The notes under the pieces: generated by a model
Databases searched by the model: none
Told to the model about the DNA's origin: nothing
Seen by the model: only the letters and a program-made list of their open reading frames with translations
Assembly (NCBI GenBank): GCA_045589495.1
Contig: JAZNPF010000036.1
Coordinates: forward strand, 1 to 7,087
Origin: SIG455 sp045589495
GTDB taxonomy: Bacteria; Bacillota; Clostridia; UMGS1810
Direction: 5' to 3'
DNA length: 7,087 nucleotides
Position numbers and translations under genes: made by a program
Part shown: piece after piece, positions 1 to 5,841 of the stretch
How positions within the stretch are numbered: position 1 is the first letter of the stretch
Layout: each line of letters opens with the position of its first letter

Positions 1-99
1 ACCCCAAATCTTTGATTTGGTTGGTGGAACTTATGCAAGCGAGCAAAGCGAGTCGTAGGTTGCCAAGGGGGAAGCCCCCTTGGATAAAAATAAATCTTT
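1..99. repeat. Non-coding leader with two perfect hairpins
   Basis: No open frame with a ribosome binding site is visible here. Two perfect inverted repeats stand out: CCAAATC/GATTTGG around a 3-base loop (4-20) and a GC-rich 9-bp stem CCAAGGGGG/CCCCCTTGG with loop AAG (63-83). Neither is followed by a T-tract on either strand, so they do not look like ordinary terminators. Together with the repeat that follows at 100-206, this looks like dispersed intergenic repeat DNA rather than gene remnants. Its function is unknown. Confidence 0.5.
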
Positions 100-206
100 A
101 AAAACTTTTATACGTACTTTTGTGACCAAAAGTACCAAAAGTCCCGGGGGTGGATTGCTCCGTACCCCTAAAACCGCTTAGGGTTTCACCCTTTAAACCC
201 TTTGGG
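100..206. repeat. Hairpin-rich intergenic repeat, copy 1
   Basis: This stretch is a direct repeat of 6946-7056 at the other end of the window. Shared blocks include GTACTTTT-n6-AAAAGTAC (114-135), a run reading CCAAAAGTCCCGGGGG, then ACCCCTAAAAC-GCTTAGGG, TTTCACCCT and AACCCTTTGGG. The first block is a perfect 8-bp stem in both copies. The second stem (GGGGG with a CCCC partner) is degraded here but perfect in copy 2. Similarity may run on to about 255, because both copies are followed by a related GCAAAAAA-containing sequence. It has no coding potential. It resembles a dispersed REP- or MITE-like element, but the family is not recognised. Confidence 0.75.
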
Positions 207-276
207 GCAGCGAGTAAAATAATTTTTAGCAAAAAATATAAGGTATTGCGAACAAATCTTTTTCATGGTGATAAAT

Positions 277-1170
277 ATGATAGAAATTATCTGCACAGAA
301 GGCGGTGTCCGCCTTGACAAATATATAAATATAGAAGACTTTTCCCGTTCACGCATACAAAAACTTATCGACGACGGTTTCGTACTTGTAAACGGTGAGG
401 TTGCCAAATCAAGAGATAAAGTCAAAGACGGTGACGTTATCACCATAGACGTTCCCGATGCTGAACCGTTAGATGCCATGCCTGAGGATATCCCTCTTGA
501 CATTGTTTTTGAAGACGAGCAGATGCTTGTTATAAACAAGCCTCAGGGTATGGTTGTTCACGCAGGTGCAGGTAACTACAACGGAACACTTGTAAATGCT
601 CTTCTGCATCATTGCGGTGACAGTTTATCCGGCATAGGCGGAGTGGCTCGTCCTGGTATAGTTCACCGAATAGACAAGGAAACATCAGGTCTTCTGCTGG
701 TTGCAAAAACAGACCTTGCTCACACATCATTGTCTGCACAGATTAAAGATAAAACCGCAAACAGAGAATATATCTGTATAACAAGCGGTAATATGACGGT
801 GCTTAAAGGCAAAATAGACGCACCGATTGGCAGACACCCTGCCATACGCACAAAAATGGCAGTCACATCTAAAAATTCAAAAAACGCAGTAACACATTTT
901 ACAGTTACAAAGCAACTCAATGATGCATCTGTTGTGGAGTGTAAACTGGAAACGGGCAGAACTCATCAGATACGTGTGCATCTGGCATATATCGGTCATC
1001 CTATCCTTGGCGATAATGTATACGGAGCAAAAACCAATCCATACGGATTAAGCGGTCAGGCGCTTCATGCAATGCGGATTTCGTTCAATCACCCAGTAAC
1101 GGGCGAACGTATGACGTTTTACAAAGAACCGCCTGAATATTTTAATAAACTGATAGAAAATTTATCATAG
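277..1170 (+). CDS. RluA/RluD-family 23S rRNA-type pseudouridine synthase
   Basis: This enzyme probably isomerises uridines in 23S rRNA to pseudouridine in the cytoplasm. Numbering from an ATG at 265, an S4 RNA-binding domain spans about residues 13-62 (GVRLDKYI, then SRSRIQKLI and LVNG). The catalytic domain follows: NKPQGMVVHAG at 91-101, the active-site motif HRIDKETSG at 134-142 with the expected catalytic Asp137, and LETGRTHQIRVHL at 228-240. The length of about 300 residues is normal for the RluD branch with an N-terminal S4 domain. I prefer the ATG at 277 (297 aa), because GGTGA at 267-271 sits 5 bases upstream of it; the ATG at 265 has no good ribosome binding site. It is a single gene closed by its own terminator. 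Relatives in Firmicutes include YlyB, YjbO and YhcT, and which orthologue this is, and its exact target uridines, cannot be decided here. The usual lspA neighbour is not seen upstream; repeat DNA lies there instead. Confidence 0.93.
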   Translation: MIEIICTEGGVRLDKYINIEDFSRSRIQKLIDDGFVLVNGEVAKSRDKVKDGDVITIDVPDAEPLDAMPEDIPLDIVFEDEQMLVINKPQGMVVHAGAGNYNGTLVNALLHHCGDSLSGIGGVARPGIVHRIDKETSGLLLVAKTDLAHTSLSAQIKDKTANREYICITSGNMTVLKGKIDAPIGRHPAIRTKMAVTSKNSKNAVTHFTVTKQLNDASVVECKLETGRTHQIRVHLAYIGHPILGDNVYGAKTNPYGLSGQALHAMRISFNHPVTGERMTFYKEPPEYFNKLIENLS

Positions 1171-1197
1171 CGGACGGTGATATATCGTCCGCTTTTT
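1170..1197 (+). terminator. Intrinsic terminator of the pseudouridine synthase gene
   Basis: A perfect 7-bp stem GCGGACG/CGTCCGC (1170-1176 and 1186-1192) with a 9-base loop is followed by TTTTT (1193-1197). The stem starts inside the TAG stop codon. This separates the synthase from the regulator downstream. Confidence 0.9.
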
Positions 1198-1222
1198 AAT
1201 GTATACTAATTTTGTATACATT
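1198..1222. promoter_or_regulatory. 9-bp inverted repeat upstream of the Rrf2 gene, operator candidate
   Basis: AATGTATAC (1198-1206) and GTATACATT (1214-1222) are perfect inverted copies separated by TAATTTT. The site begins one base after the T-tract of the preceding terminator and lies about 40 bp upstream of the proposed -35 box. The 25-bp dyad with a 7-base spacer is the size expected for a dimeric regulator. The Rrf2 protein encoded just downstream, or a peroxide regulator such as PerR, could bind it. This is inference from position and symmetry. The sequence also contains TATACT, so an additional promoter within it is possible. Confidence 0.45.
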
Positions 1223-1262
1223 GTGTTCAAAAAAATTTTAAATTTTTGTAAGATATATACTA

Positions 1263-1291
1263 TTGCAATATATGAACGGATATGTTATCAT
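1263..1291 (+). promoter_or_regulatory. Candidate promoter of the rrf2-rubrerythrin operon
   Basis: TTGCAA (1263-1268) and TATCAT (1286-1291) are separated by exactly 17 bases and match the housekeeping sigma consensus at 4/6 and 5/6. Transcription would start near 1298, giving a leader of about 30 bases before the ATG at 1328. The -35 box lies inside a perfect 10-bp palindrome, TATTGCAATA (1261-1270), which is well placed for repression if the Rrf2 regulator or another dimer binds there. The surrounding DNA is AT-rich, so a different -10/-35 pair such as TTGTAA (1246) with TATATG (1269) cannot be excluded. Confidence 0.5.
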
Positions 1292-1327
1292 AAATGTGTA
1301 CCAAACAAGTCCACATTGGAGGAACTT

Positions 1328-1738
1328 ATGAAAATCACCAGAGAATGTGATTATGCAATCAGGATTACGCTTATGCTGAGCGGTCTTAAAAACGGCGAAA
1401 TAGCAGATGCCGGCACAATATCGGAAACACAGTGCGTACCAAAACAATTTACGCTGAAAATTCTGCGCGAACTCATCAAAGCAGGGTATGTACGATCTTT
1501 CAAGGGTGCTCACGGCGGGTATTGTATGAATGTGTTGCCGGAAGATGTCACTTTGCTTGACATAGTCACCGCAATAGACGGAGAAATAGCGGTAAACGAG
1601 TGTCTGGAGTGTACCCATCAATGCAACCGCGTGGCCGATATGTCAGCCTGCCCCGTTCACAGACAGATGCGCTCGCTTAATAACCTGATTACCGACACCT
1701 TATCCGGCGTAAATTTTGCTCAGTTATTAAATAATTAA
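1328..1738 (+). CDS. Rrf2-family transcriptional regulator, probable Fe-S redox sensor
   Basis: A 136-residue protein of normal Rrf2 length. The N-terminal winged helix-turn-helix covers about residues 1-75, with the family start MKITRECDYAIRI, the recognition region around SETQCVPKQFTLKILREL (33-49) and the wing KGAHGGY (59-65). The C-terminal part holds four cysteines, Cys92-x2-Cys95-x3-Cys99-x8-Cys108, in the region where IscR, NsrR and related members bind an iron-sulfur cluster, so a labile cluster is likely. The start is fixed by GGAGG at 1318-1322, five bases before the ATG. The frame is open 43 codons further upstream, but that extension would run through the promoter region. The rubrerythrin gene begins 27 bases after the stop with no terminator between, so the pair is probably one operon. 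The regulator may control that operon and itself in response to oxygen, peroxide or nitric oxide. The exact ligand and target are inferred. Confidence 0.9.
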   Translation: MKITRECDYAIRITLMLSGLKNGEIADAGTISETQCVPKQFTLKILRELIKAGYVRSFKGAHGGYCMNVLPEDVTLLDIVTAIDGEIAVNECLECTHQCNRVADMSACPVHRQMRSLNNLITDTLSGVNFAQLLNN

Positions 1739-1765
1739 AATATAATATAAAAGGAGAATTTGATT

Positions 1766-2347
1766 ATGAAATTTGTTTGTTCAGTTTGCGGTTATGTTCA
1801 CGAGGGCGATGCTGCTCCCGAAAAATGCCCGGTATGTAAAGTTCCTGCGGAGAAATTCAATGTAATGCAGGAAGGTGCTGCTCTTGCTGCAGAGCACGAG
1901 TATGGTGTTTACGGAAAAACAGTTAAAAACAACCCCGACATCAGCGAAGAAGATAAAAAATATATCTTTGAACAACTTATGGCTAACTTCAACGGCGAAT
2001 GTGCCGAAGTAGGTATGTATCTGTGCATGGCAAGAATTGCTCACAGAGAGGGTTATCCTGAAGTTGGTCTTTACTGGGAAAAGGCTGCTTATGAAGAAGC
2101 AGAGCACGCAGCAAAATTTGCTGAACTTCTTGGTGAGGATTTAGAGCCTAATATGAAGGCTACAACAAAAGACAACCTCAAATGGAGAGTTGACTGCGAA
2201 TACGGCGCAACACAGGGTAAATTCGACCTTGCAAGTTGTGCAAAGAAAAACGGTCTTGATGCAATCCACGATACCGTTCACGAAATGGCTCGTGATGAAG
2301 CTCGACACGGTAAAGGTTTAGAAGGACTTTTAAAGAGATACTTCTAA
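1766..2347 (+). CDS. rbr: Reverse rubrerythrin (N-terminal rubredoxin domain, diiron domain)
   Basis: Rubrerythrins reduce hydrogen peroxide to water in the cytoplasm of anaerobes, taking electrons through a rubredoxin-type iron site to a diiron centre. In this 193-residue protein the rubredoxin-like FeCys4 site comes first (Cys5-x2-Cys8 and Cys21-x2-Cys24). The ferritin-like four-helix domain follows, with candidate iron ligands Glu78 and Glu81, Glu111-A-E-His114, Glu145, and Glu178-A-R-His181. Classical rubrerythrins have the rubredoxin domain at the C-terminus; this order defines the 'reverse' type known from clostridia, where it is oxygen- and peroxide-induced. The ATG is chosen because AAGGAG (1751-1756) lies nine bases upstream; a TTG six bases earlier is too close to it. 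It follows an Rrf2-family regulator, probably in the same transcript, and ends at a strong terminator. The orphan 3' end of a second such gene lies at 5842-5901. Confidence 0.95.
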   Translation: MKFVCSVCGYVHEGDAAPEKCPVCKVPAEKFNVMQEGAALAAEHEYGVYGKTVKNNPDISEEDKKYIFEQLMANFNGECAEVGMYLCMARIAHREGYPEVGLYWEKAAYEEAEHAAKFAELLGEDLEPNMKATTKDNLKWRVDCEYGATQGKFDLASCAKKNGLDAIHDTVHEMARDEARHGKGLEGLLKRYF

Positions 2348-2370
2348 ATGTTGAAATAACAACAAATTCG

Positions 2371-2414
2371 AAACCTCTTGACATTAGGCAAAACCCTACT
2401 GTCAAGGGGTTTTT
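2371..2414 (+). terminator. Intrinsic terminator of the rrf2-rubrerythrin operon
   Basis: AAACCTCTTGACA (2371-2383) pairs with TGTCAAGGGGTTT (2400-2412) over 13 bp with one G-T wobble, around a 16-base loop. It ends in a TTTTT run (2410-2414). The hairpin lies 24 bases after the rubrerythrin stop. Confidence 0.9.
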
Positions 2415-2440
2415 GGCATTATTCCCCCTTGAAAAAAACA

Positions 2441-2451
2441 GGTGATTACAA
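2441..2451 (+). repeat. Short direct repeat at left edge of the glycosylation cassette
   Basis: GGTGATTACAA occurs here and again at 5696-5706. Each copy is preceded by a similar context, ATTCCCCCTTGA here and ATTCCTTGA there. The two copies bracket the AT-rich three-gene cluster. They could be remnants of recombination or insertion ends, although 11 bp is short and chance cannot be excluded. Confidence 0.35.
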
Positions 2452-2489
2452 ATACACATTGAAATATCAATATTTTAACGAAATCGATG

Positions 2490-2518
2490 TTCAAACCGGC
2501 AACAACCGGCAATTTGAA
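2490..2518. repeat. Hairpin built on a tandem ACCGGCAA repeat
   Basis: ACCGGCAA occurs twice in tandem at 2495-2502 and 2505-2512 (10-base period). The segment folds as TTCAAACCGG, loop CAACAA, CCGG, bulge CAA, TTTGAA, giving a 10-bp stem with a 3-base bulge. It has no T-tract and is not a terminator. Role unknown. Confidence 0.5.
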
Positions 2519-2548
2519 GGTCATTTTCAGGGCATTTTAAATGTAACT

Positions 2549-2628
2549 GGCAACGAAATTGCCAGTCCCTCCTCGAAAGTTTTGTCTCAAAAGGCGGTGA
2601 GGGTGTTACAGTATCAATTTTCGTTGCC
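2549..2628. repeat. Nested 80-bp inverted-repeat structure
   Basis: The outer arms GGCAACGAAATTG (2549-2561) and CAATTTTCGTTGCC (2615-2628) are complementary apart from one extra base. Inside them CCCTC (2567-2571) can pair with GAGGG (2599-2603), and inside that TTTTG (2580-2584) pairs with CAAAA (2588-2592) around TCT. A competing perfect local hairpin, ACTGGCAA-CGAAA-TTGCCAGT (2546-2566), uses part of the left outer arm. Such nesting fits a structured RNA, a recombination site or the remains of a small non-autonomous element. No known family is recognised. Confidence 0.5.
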
Positions 2629-2790
2629 GATGGTGTATATTTTTCTCTAGTTTGTATTTTATTTTCTATATTTCATGAAATTAAATATCTTTTTAAAAGT
2701 ATACTGTCCCTTTAAATCATATTTTTATGATTGGCTTCAGCTATATCCAAGTTTCTAAACTAAAAGACTTGTACGGATTCAAAAAAGATA

Positions 2791-2819
2791 TTGTTTTTTA
2801 AAAACACACATGATATAAT
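2791..2819 (+). promoter_or_regulatory. Strong promoter of the glycosylation cluster
   Basis: TTGTTT (2791-2796) and a perfect TATAAT (2814-2819) are separated by 17 bases, and a TG at 2811-2812 makes an extended -10. Transcription would start near 2826, about 20 bases before the gtrA reading frame. The -35 box overlaps an AT dyad, TGTTTTT-T-AAAAACA (2792-2806), which may be incidental. It is the best sigma-A-type promoter in the window. Confidence 0.75.
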
Positions 2820-2846
2820 ATTATACAATAAAAGAAGGGATCAATT

Positions 2847-3271
2847 ATTAAGGAATTACTTGTCAAATATAAAACACAAATATTATATTTGCTTTTTGGA
2901 GGAGCAACTACACTTATAAGCATAGCATTGTTTAGTTTTTACTATTATCGGTAAACAATATCACTTCTAATGTTATTTCCTGGATTGCCAGTGTATTGTT
3001 TGCTTATATTGCCAATAAAATTTGGGTGTTTGAAAACAGAGAATACAAATTTTTCACGGTATTCAAGGAGATTATGTCATTTGTTCTCTGTCGGGTTCTT
3101 AGCGGTGCGTTAGAAGTTCTTATTATGTACATATCCGTTGACGTGTTAAATCTTATTGCCTGGCAGTTTAAAATTATTTCAACTATCATTGTTATAATAT
3201 GCAATTATGTAGCAAGTAAAATAATATTCTCAATGAAAGGTGTTGCTTTCTGTGAAAAAGAAGAAGGTTAA
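2847..3271 (+). pseudogene. gtrA: GtrA/GtcA-family lipid-linked sugar flippase, frameshifted and lacking an ATG start
   Basis: GtrA-type proteins are small four-helix membrane proteins thought to flip polyprenyl-phosphate sugars across the membrane. The N-terminal part reads KELLVKYKTQILYLLFGG and on through a membrane helix, then meets TAA at 2952-2954. The remainder continues in the -1 frame from about 2936 as FLLLSVNNITSNVISW, with the family-typical AYIANKIWVFENR and two more helices, to the stop at 3269-3271. Adding one T to the T5 run at 2936-2940 would restore one frame of about 141 residues, normal for the family. In addition, the expected start codon position, six bases after AAGGGA (2835-2840), is ATT at 2847-2849, and no in-frame ATG, GTG or TTG exists before the first helix. 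Two independent lesions argue for a pseudogene; a homopolymer assembly error could explain only the frameshift. The 3' end overlaps the next gene by 20 bases. Confidence 0.85.
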
Positions 3272-4721
3272 CAAAATACTACCGATAGTGTTTGCCTTTG
3301 TATTTGTTTTAGGTATGCTTTTATGCTCAGCTTACACCAGCCCGCTTTATCAAAGCTATTATGGTGCTGATTCAGCCTTATTTACTCTTATAGGCAAAGG
3401 CATAACCGAGGGAAAAACAGTATATAAGGATTTATTTGACCATAAAGGCCCTATATTGTTTTTCATAGAGGCTTGGGGTTATTTCATTGGGAAATCTGCC
3501 GGAATATTTGCACTACAGTGTGTGTTTGGGCTTGTCAATCTTTTATTTTTGTATAAAGCGTGGATAGAAATTAAACGGCACCAAAATAACAACTCTGTTT
3601 TAGAACTCATAGTCGTTTTCTTAGCAGGATGTGCTGTTTTCTTTTATACCTTCCAAAACGGCAATTTGTCCGAAGAGTATTCGCTTCCTTTAATTTCGAT
3701 GTGTATTCTTTTATTTGTAAAATATGCACATAATGTTGAAGACAATGCAAAGCATCCGTATTTGTATTCTTTTATATATGGTGTTGCTATTATGCTTTTA
3801 GTGTTGATACGGCTTAACAATGCGATAACTGTTTTAGCAGGCGTTTTTGCAATTGTAATATATCTGATATTCAAAAAAGAATATAAGAACTTATTTTTAA
3901 ACATACTGTTTGGTTTTTTAGGGTTATGTGCAGTAGCTTTACCGGTCGTTATATATTTTATATCCAAGTCGGCATTACAGGATATGATTTACGCAACTTT
4001 CATCTATAATTTTAAATATGCAGGGAATATCAGCCATCAATCCATAATTGCCAACCTGCCCAAGTTTATAGTTTTATATTTCCCGATACTTTGTTCGTTG
4101 TATCTTATATCCGTGAAATTAAAAAAAGAGAAAAAAATTGTATTTTTTGACTTTTTAGTAATTACTGTTGTAGTACTAAATGCTATTATTCTGATAGTTT
4201 CAAATATCTATCCTCACTATTTCACAATATATATTCCTGTTTTTGTATTAACATTATTTGCGTATTTTACACTTGACTGCAAGATACTGAAAAATATATT
4301 GATAATCTTATGTATAGGCATGCATCTTTTCCAAGCAGGGATTGTGTCTGCAAAGAACATTTATGCCAACTATGTTATAGGACACTACCAGGAAAAACAC
4401 AGTTATATTGCAGAAAAAGTGAAACAGATTCCCGAAAACGAACGTGACTCTGTCGTAGGGTTCAATTTCCCATGTGATTTATATCTGTATGCGGACATAG
4501 TTCCGTGCTACAAGTATTATACCCATCAAGAATGGTGGTCAAAAAGCGATCCGACAGTTATGGAATCATTCCTTGAGTACATAAATTCGGGTGAAGCAAC
4601 TTGGTTGCTTACCCTTCCGAACGAAGACAATGAAGATATATTAGAAATCATATCGCAAAAATATGTCGTTGTAGATGAGGATAAATACTTTAATATGTAC
4701 AGGATCAAAGAAAGTAGGTAA
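3252..4721 (+). CDS. GT-C-like multi-spanning membrane glycosyltransferase, third component of a Gtr system
   Basis: A 489-residue protein with about ten to twelve hydrophobic segments (roughly 8-27, 86-101, 117-132, 172-188, 190-207, 214-236, 270-287, 297-317, 323-339, 346-361) and a soluble tail from about 378. After the first helix comes YYGADSALFTLIGKGITEG, then VYKDLFDHKGPILFF. This resembles the first external loop of GT-C enzymes (ArnT/PMT-like), where an acidic residue, here probably Asp40, is catalytic and a conserved 'Y-D-F-K-P'-like stretch follows. These enzymes transfer sugars from polyprenyl phosphate to acceptors outside the membrane. Its place between gtrA and a GtrB-type gene matches three-component glycosylation clusters (GtrA-GtrB-GtrC, or GtcA-CsbB-YfhO), where this protein decides the acceptor, for example teichoic acid or another wall polymer. 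The start is GTG at 3252, with AAAGG at 3236-3240; GTG at 3240 lacks a ribosome binding site. It probably depends on translational coupling from gtrA. The acceptor is unknown. Confidence 0.75.
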   Translation: MKKKKVNKILPIVFAFVFVLGMLLCSAYTSPLYQSYYGADSALFTLIGKGITEGKTVYKDLFDHKGPILFFIEAWGYFIGKSAGIFALQCVFGLVNLLFLYKAWIEIKRHQNNNSVLELIVVFLAGCAVFFYTFQNGNLSEEYSLPLISMCILLFVKYAHNVEDNAKHPYLYSFIYGVAIMLLVLIRLNNAITVLAGVFAIVIYLIFKKEYKNLFLNILFGFLGLCAVALPVVIYFISKSALQDMIYATFIYNFKYAGNISHQSIIANLPKFIVLYFPILCSLYLISVKLKKEKKIVFFDFLVITVVVLNAIILIVSNIYPHYFTIYIPVFVLTLFAYFTLDCKILKNILIILCIGMHLFQAGIVSAKNIYANYVIGHYQEKHSYIAEKVKQIPENERDSVVGFNFPCDLYLYADIVPCYKYYTHQEWWSKSDPTVMESFLEYINSGEATWLLTLPNEDNEDILEIISQKYVVVDEDKYFNMYRIKESR

Positions 4722-4725
4722 GTTT

Positions 4726-5664
4726 ATGTTAGTATCATTAATTGTTCCATGCTTTAATGAAGCTTTGTCACTACCGCACTTTTATAAAGAATTGTGCAGG
4801 GCGACAGGAGAATTGTCGCAATATGAGTTTGAATTTTTATTTATCAATGATGGCTCAAGTGATAATACCCTCGAAGTGTTATGCAAATATGCTCTGACTG
4901 ATGAAAGAGTAAAATATATTTCTTTTTCTCGTAATTTTGGCAAGGAGGCTGCTATGTATGCAGGTTTTTGCAACAGTTCCGGCGAATATGTAGCTGTTAT
5001 GGATGCCGATATGCAAGATCCTCCTTCTCTCCTGCCGGAAATGCTCAAAATACTTGAATCAGGAGAATATGACAGTGTTGCAACCCGCAGAATAACTCGC
5101 GAGGGCGAACCTCCGATAAGATCTTTCTTTGCAAGATTGTTTTATCGCATTATAAATAAAATTTCCGACGCAGATATTGTGGATGGTGCGAGAGATTTTC
5201 GCTTAATGAAACGCCAAATGGTAGATGCTATTGTAAGAATGCATGAGTATAACAGATTTTCAAAAGGTATTTTCGGATGGATAGGATTCCGTACATACTG
5301 GATGCCATACAAAAACATCGAAAGAGTTGCAGGCGAAACAAAATGGAATTTCTGGAAACTATTTAAGTATTCTCTTGACGGAATCATAAACTACTCCCAG
5401 GCACCGTTAGCTATAGCTTCGTGGGGTGGAGTATTCTGTACAATATTGTCTTTTATAATGATTCTGTTTATCATTGTTAAAAAGCTTGTATTCGGAGATC
5501 CTGTAGCTGGTTGGGCATCTACGGTTTGTATAATAATATTTGTAACAGGAATCCAGTTATTCTGCATAGGCATTATGGGACAGTACATATCAAAAATGTA
5601 TCTCGAAACAAAAAATAGACCTCAATATATCGTATCCGAAACCAACAAGAAAGATATAGTTTAA
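4726..5664 (+). CDS. GtrB/DPM-type polyprenyl-phosphate glycosyltransferase (GT2), cluster copy
   Basis: This family transfers a sugar, often glucose or N-acetylglucosamine, from a nucleotide sugar to undecaprenyl phosphate on the cytoplasmic face of the membrane. In 312 residues the GT-A fold covers about 1-215: SLIVPCFNEA at 4-13, FINDGSSDNT at 39-48, the metal-binding DAD at 93-95 followed by QDPP, and the late RVAGETKWNFWKL at 200-212. Two membrane helices follow (about 230-252 and 264-286), then the family-typical tail YLETKNRPQYIVSE (292-305). The start is the ATG at 4726, four bases after the stop of the GT-C gene, with a modest AGG (4716-4718) upstream; initiation is probably coupled. 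It should supply the lipid-linked sugar used by its neighbours. The sugar cannot be told from sequence. No clear terminator follows directly. Confidence 0.9.
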   Translation: MLVSLIVPCFNEALSLPHFYKELCRATGELSQYEFEFLFINDGSSDNTLEVLCKYALTDERVKYISFSRNFGKEAAMYAGFCNSSGEYVAVMDADMQDPPSLLPEMLKILESGEYDSVATRRITREGEPPIRSFFARLFYRIINKISDADIVDGARDFRLMKRQMVDAIVRMHEYNRFSKGIFGWIGFRTYWMPYKNIERVAGETKWNFWKLFKYSLDGIINYSQAPLAIASWGGVFCTILSFIMILFIIVKKLVFGDPVAGWASTVCIIIFVTGIQLFCIGIMGQYISKMYLETKNRPQYIVSETNKKDIV

Positions 5665-5695
5665 TAAAAAGTGATGTCGTTTCATATTCCTTGAT

Positions 5696-5706
5696 GGTGA
5701 TTACAA
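5696..5706 (+). repeat. Short direct repeat at right edge of the glycosylation cassette
   Basis: Second copy of GGTGATTACAA, identical to 2441-2451. It lies 31 bases after the stop of the last cassette gene and 15 bases before the inverted-repeat element. Confidence 0.35.
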
Positions 5707-5721
5707 TTCTAATTAATAAAT

Positions 5722-5834
5722 TCAATTTGATTTTATGTAACCGGCATCAAATGTGGCATCGGAGAAAATTTTTGCATCATCCTAAATGCTCAAAACCCTT
5801 GAATTTCAAATGAAAACTGATAAAATCAAATTGA
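5722..5834. mobile_element. MITE-like segment with perfect 15-bp terminal inverted repeats
   Basis: TCAATTTGATTTTAT (5722-5736) and ATAAAATCAAATTGA (5820-5834) are perfect reverse complements enclosing 83 bases. The 113-bp segment encodes nothing. This is the architecture of a miniature inverted-repeat element, but a clear target-site duplication is not visible and the arms are AT-rich. The right end stops seven bases before the orphan rubrerythrin 3' end, so this element or a related event may mark the breakpoint. It could also act as a long hairpin in the RNA after the glycosyltransferase gene. Confidence 0.45.
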
Positions 5835-5841
5835 TTTGAAC

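Larger units (their letters stand above)
2415..2790. other. Gene-free 376-bp interval with clustered hairpins
   Basis: No gene is supported. A forward frame open from 2378 to 2650 begins inside the terminator, lacks a ribosome binding site and reads through the hairpins, so I reject it. The left part (2490-2628) holds an unusual density of inverted repeats, listed separately. The right part (about 2640-2790) is very AT-rich, with a weak hairpin AATCAT/ATGATT (2715-2732), and leads into the promoter of the glycosylation cluster. Confidence 0.6.
5665..5841. other. Gene-free interval between the cassette and the rubrerythrin remnant
   Basis: No coding region is seen. It contains the second GGTGATTACAA copy (5696-5706), the 15-bp inverted repeats of a small element (5722-5834), and a short direct repeat GGCATC (5743-5748 and 5755-5760). 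No T-tract terminator for the upstream glycosyltransferase is evident, so the cluster transcript may run on to the terminator at 5913-5949. Confidence 0.6.

Noticed and set aside
63..83. GC-rich hairpin read as a terminator of an upstream gene
   Set aside because: The perfect 9-bp stem is not followed by a T-tract on either strand, and the sequence context looks like repeat DNA.
186..539. Minus-strand open frames opposite the pseudouridine synthase and other genes
   Set aside because: They are antisense to well-supported genes with catalytic motifs and lack recognisable domains.
1199..1327. N-terminal extension of the Rrf2 regulator by 43 codons
   Set aside because: The extension reads through the dyads and proposed promoter; GGAGG five bases before the ATG at 1328 and the family-typical start MKITRECDYA settle the start.
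2378..2650. Forward open frame of 90 codons after the rubrerythrin gene
   Set aside because: It starts inside the terminator hairpin, has no ribosome binding site, resembles no family I know and runs through the nested inverted repeats.
2415..2790. Group II intron or known riboswitch in the hairpin-rich gap
   Set aside because: No domain V-like sequence, intron boundary or recognised riboswitch core is visible, and the structured part lies upstream of the proposed transcription start.
2930..2954. Programmed -1 frameshift in gtrA
   Set aside because: The T5 run allows re-pairing in the P site, but the sequence is not a canonical X-XXY-YYZ heptamer, no stimulating stem was seen just downstream, and the start codon is also lost, so decay is simpler.
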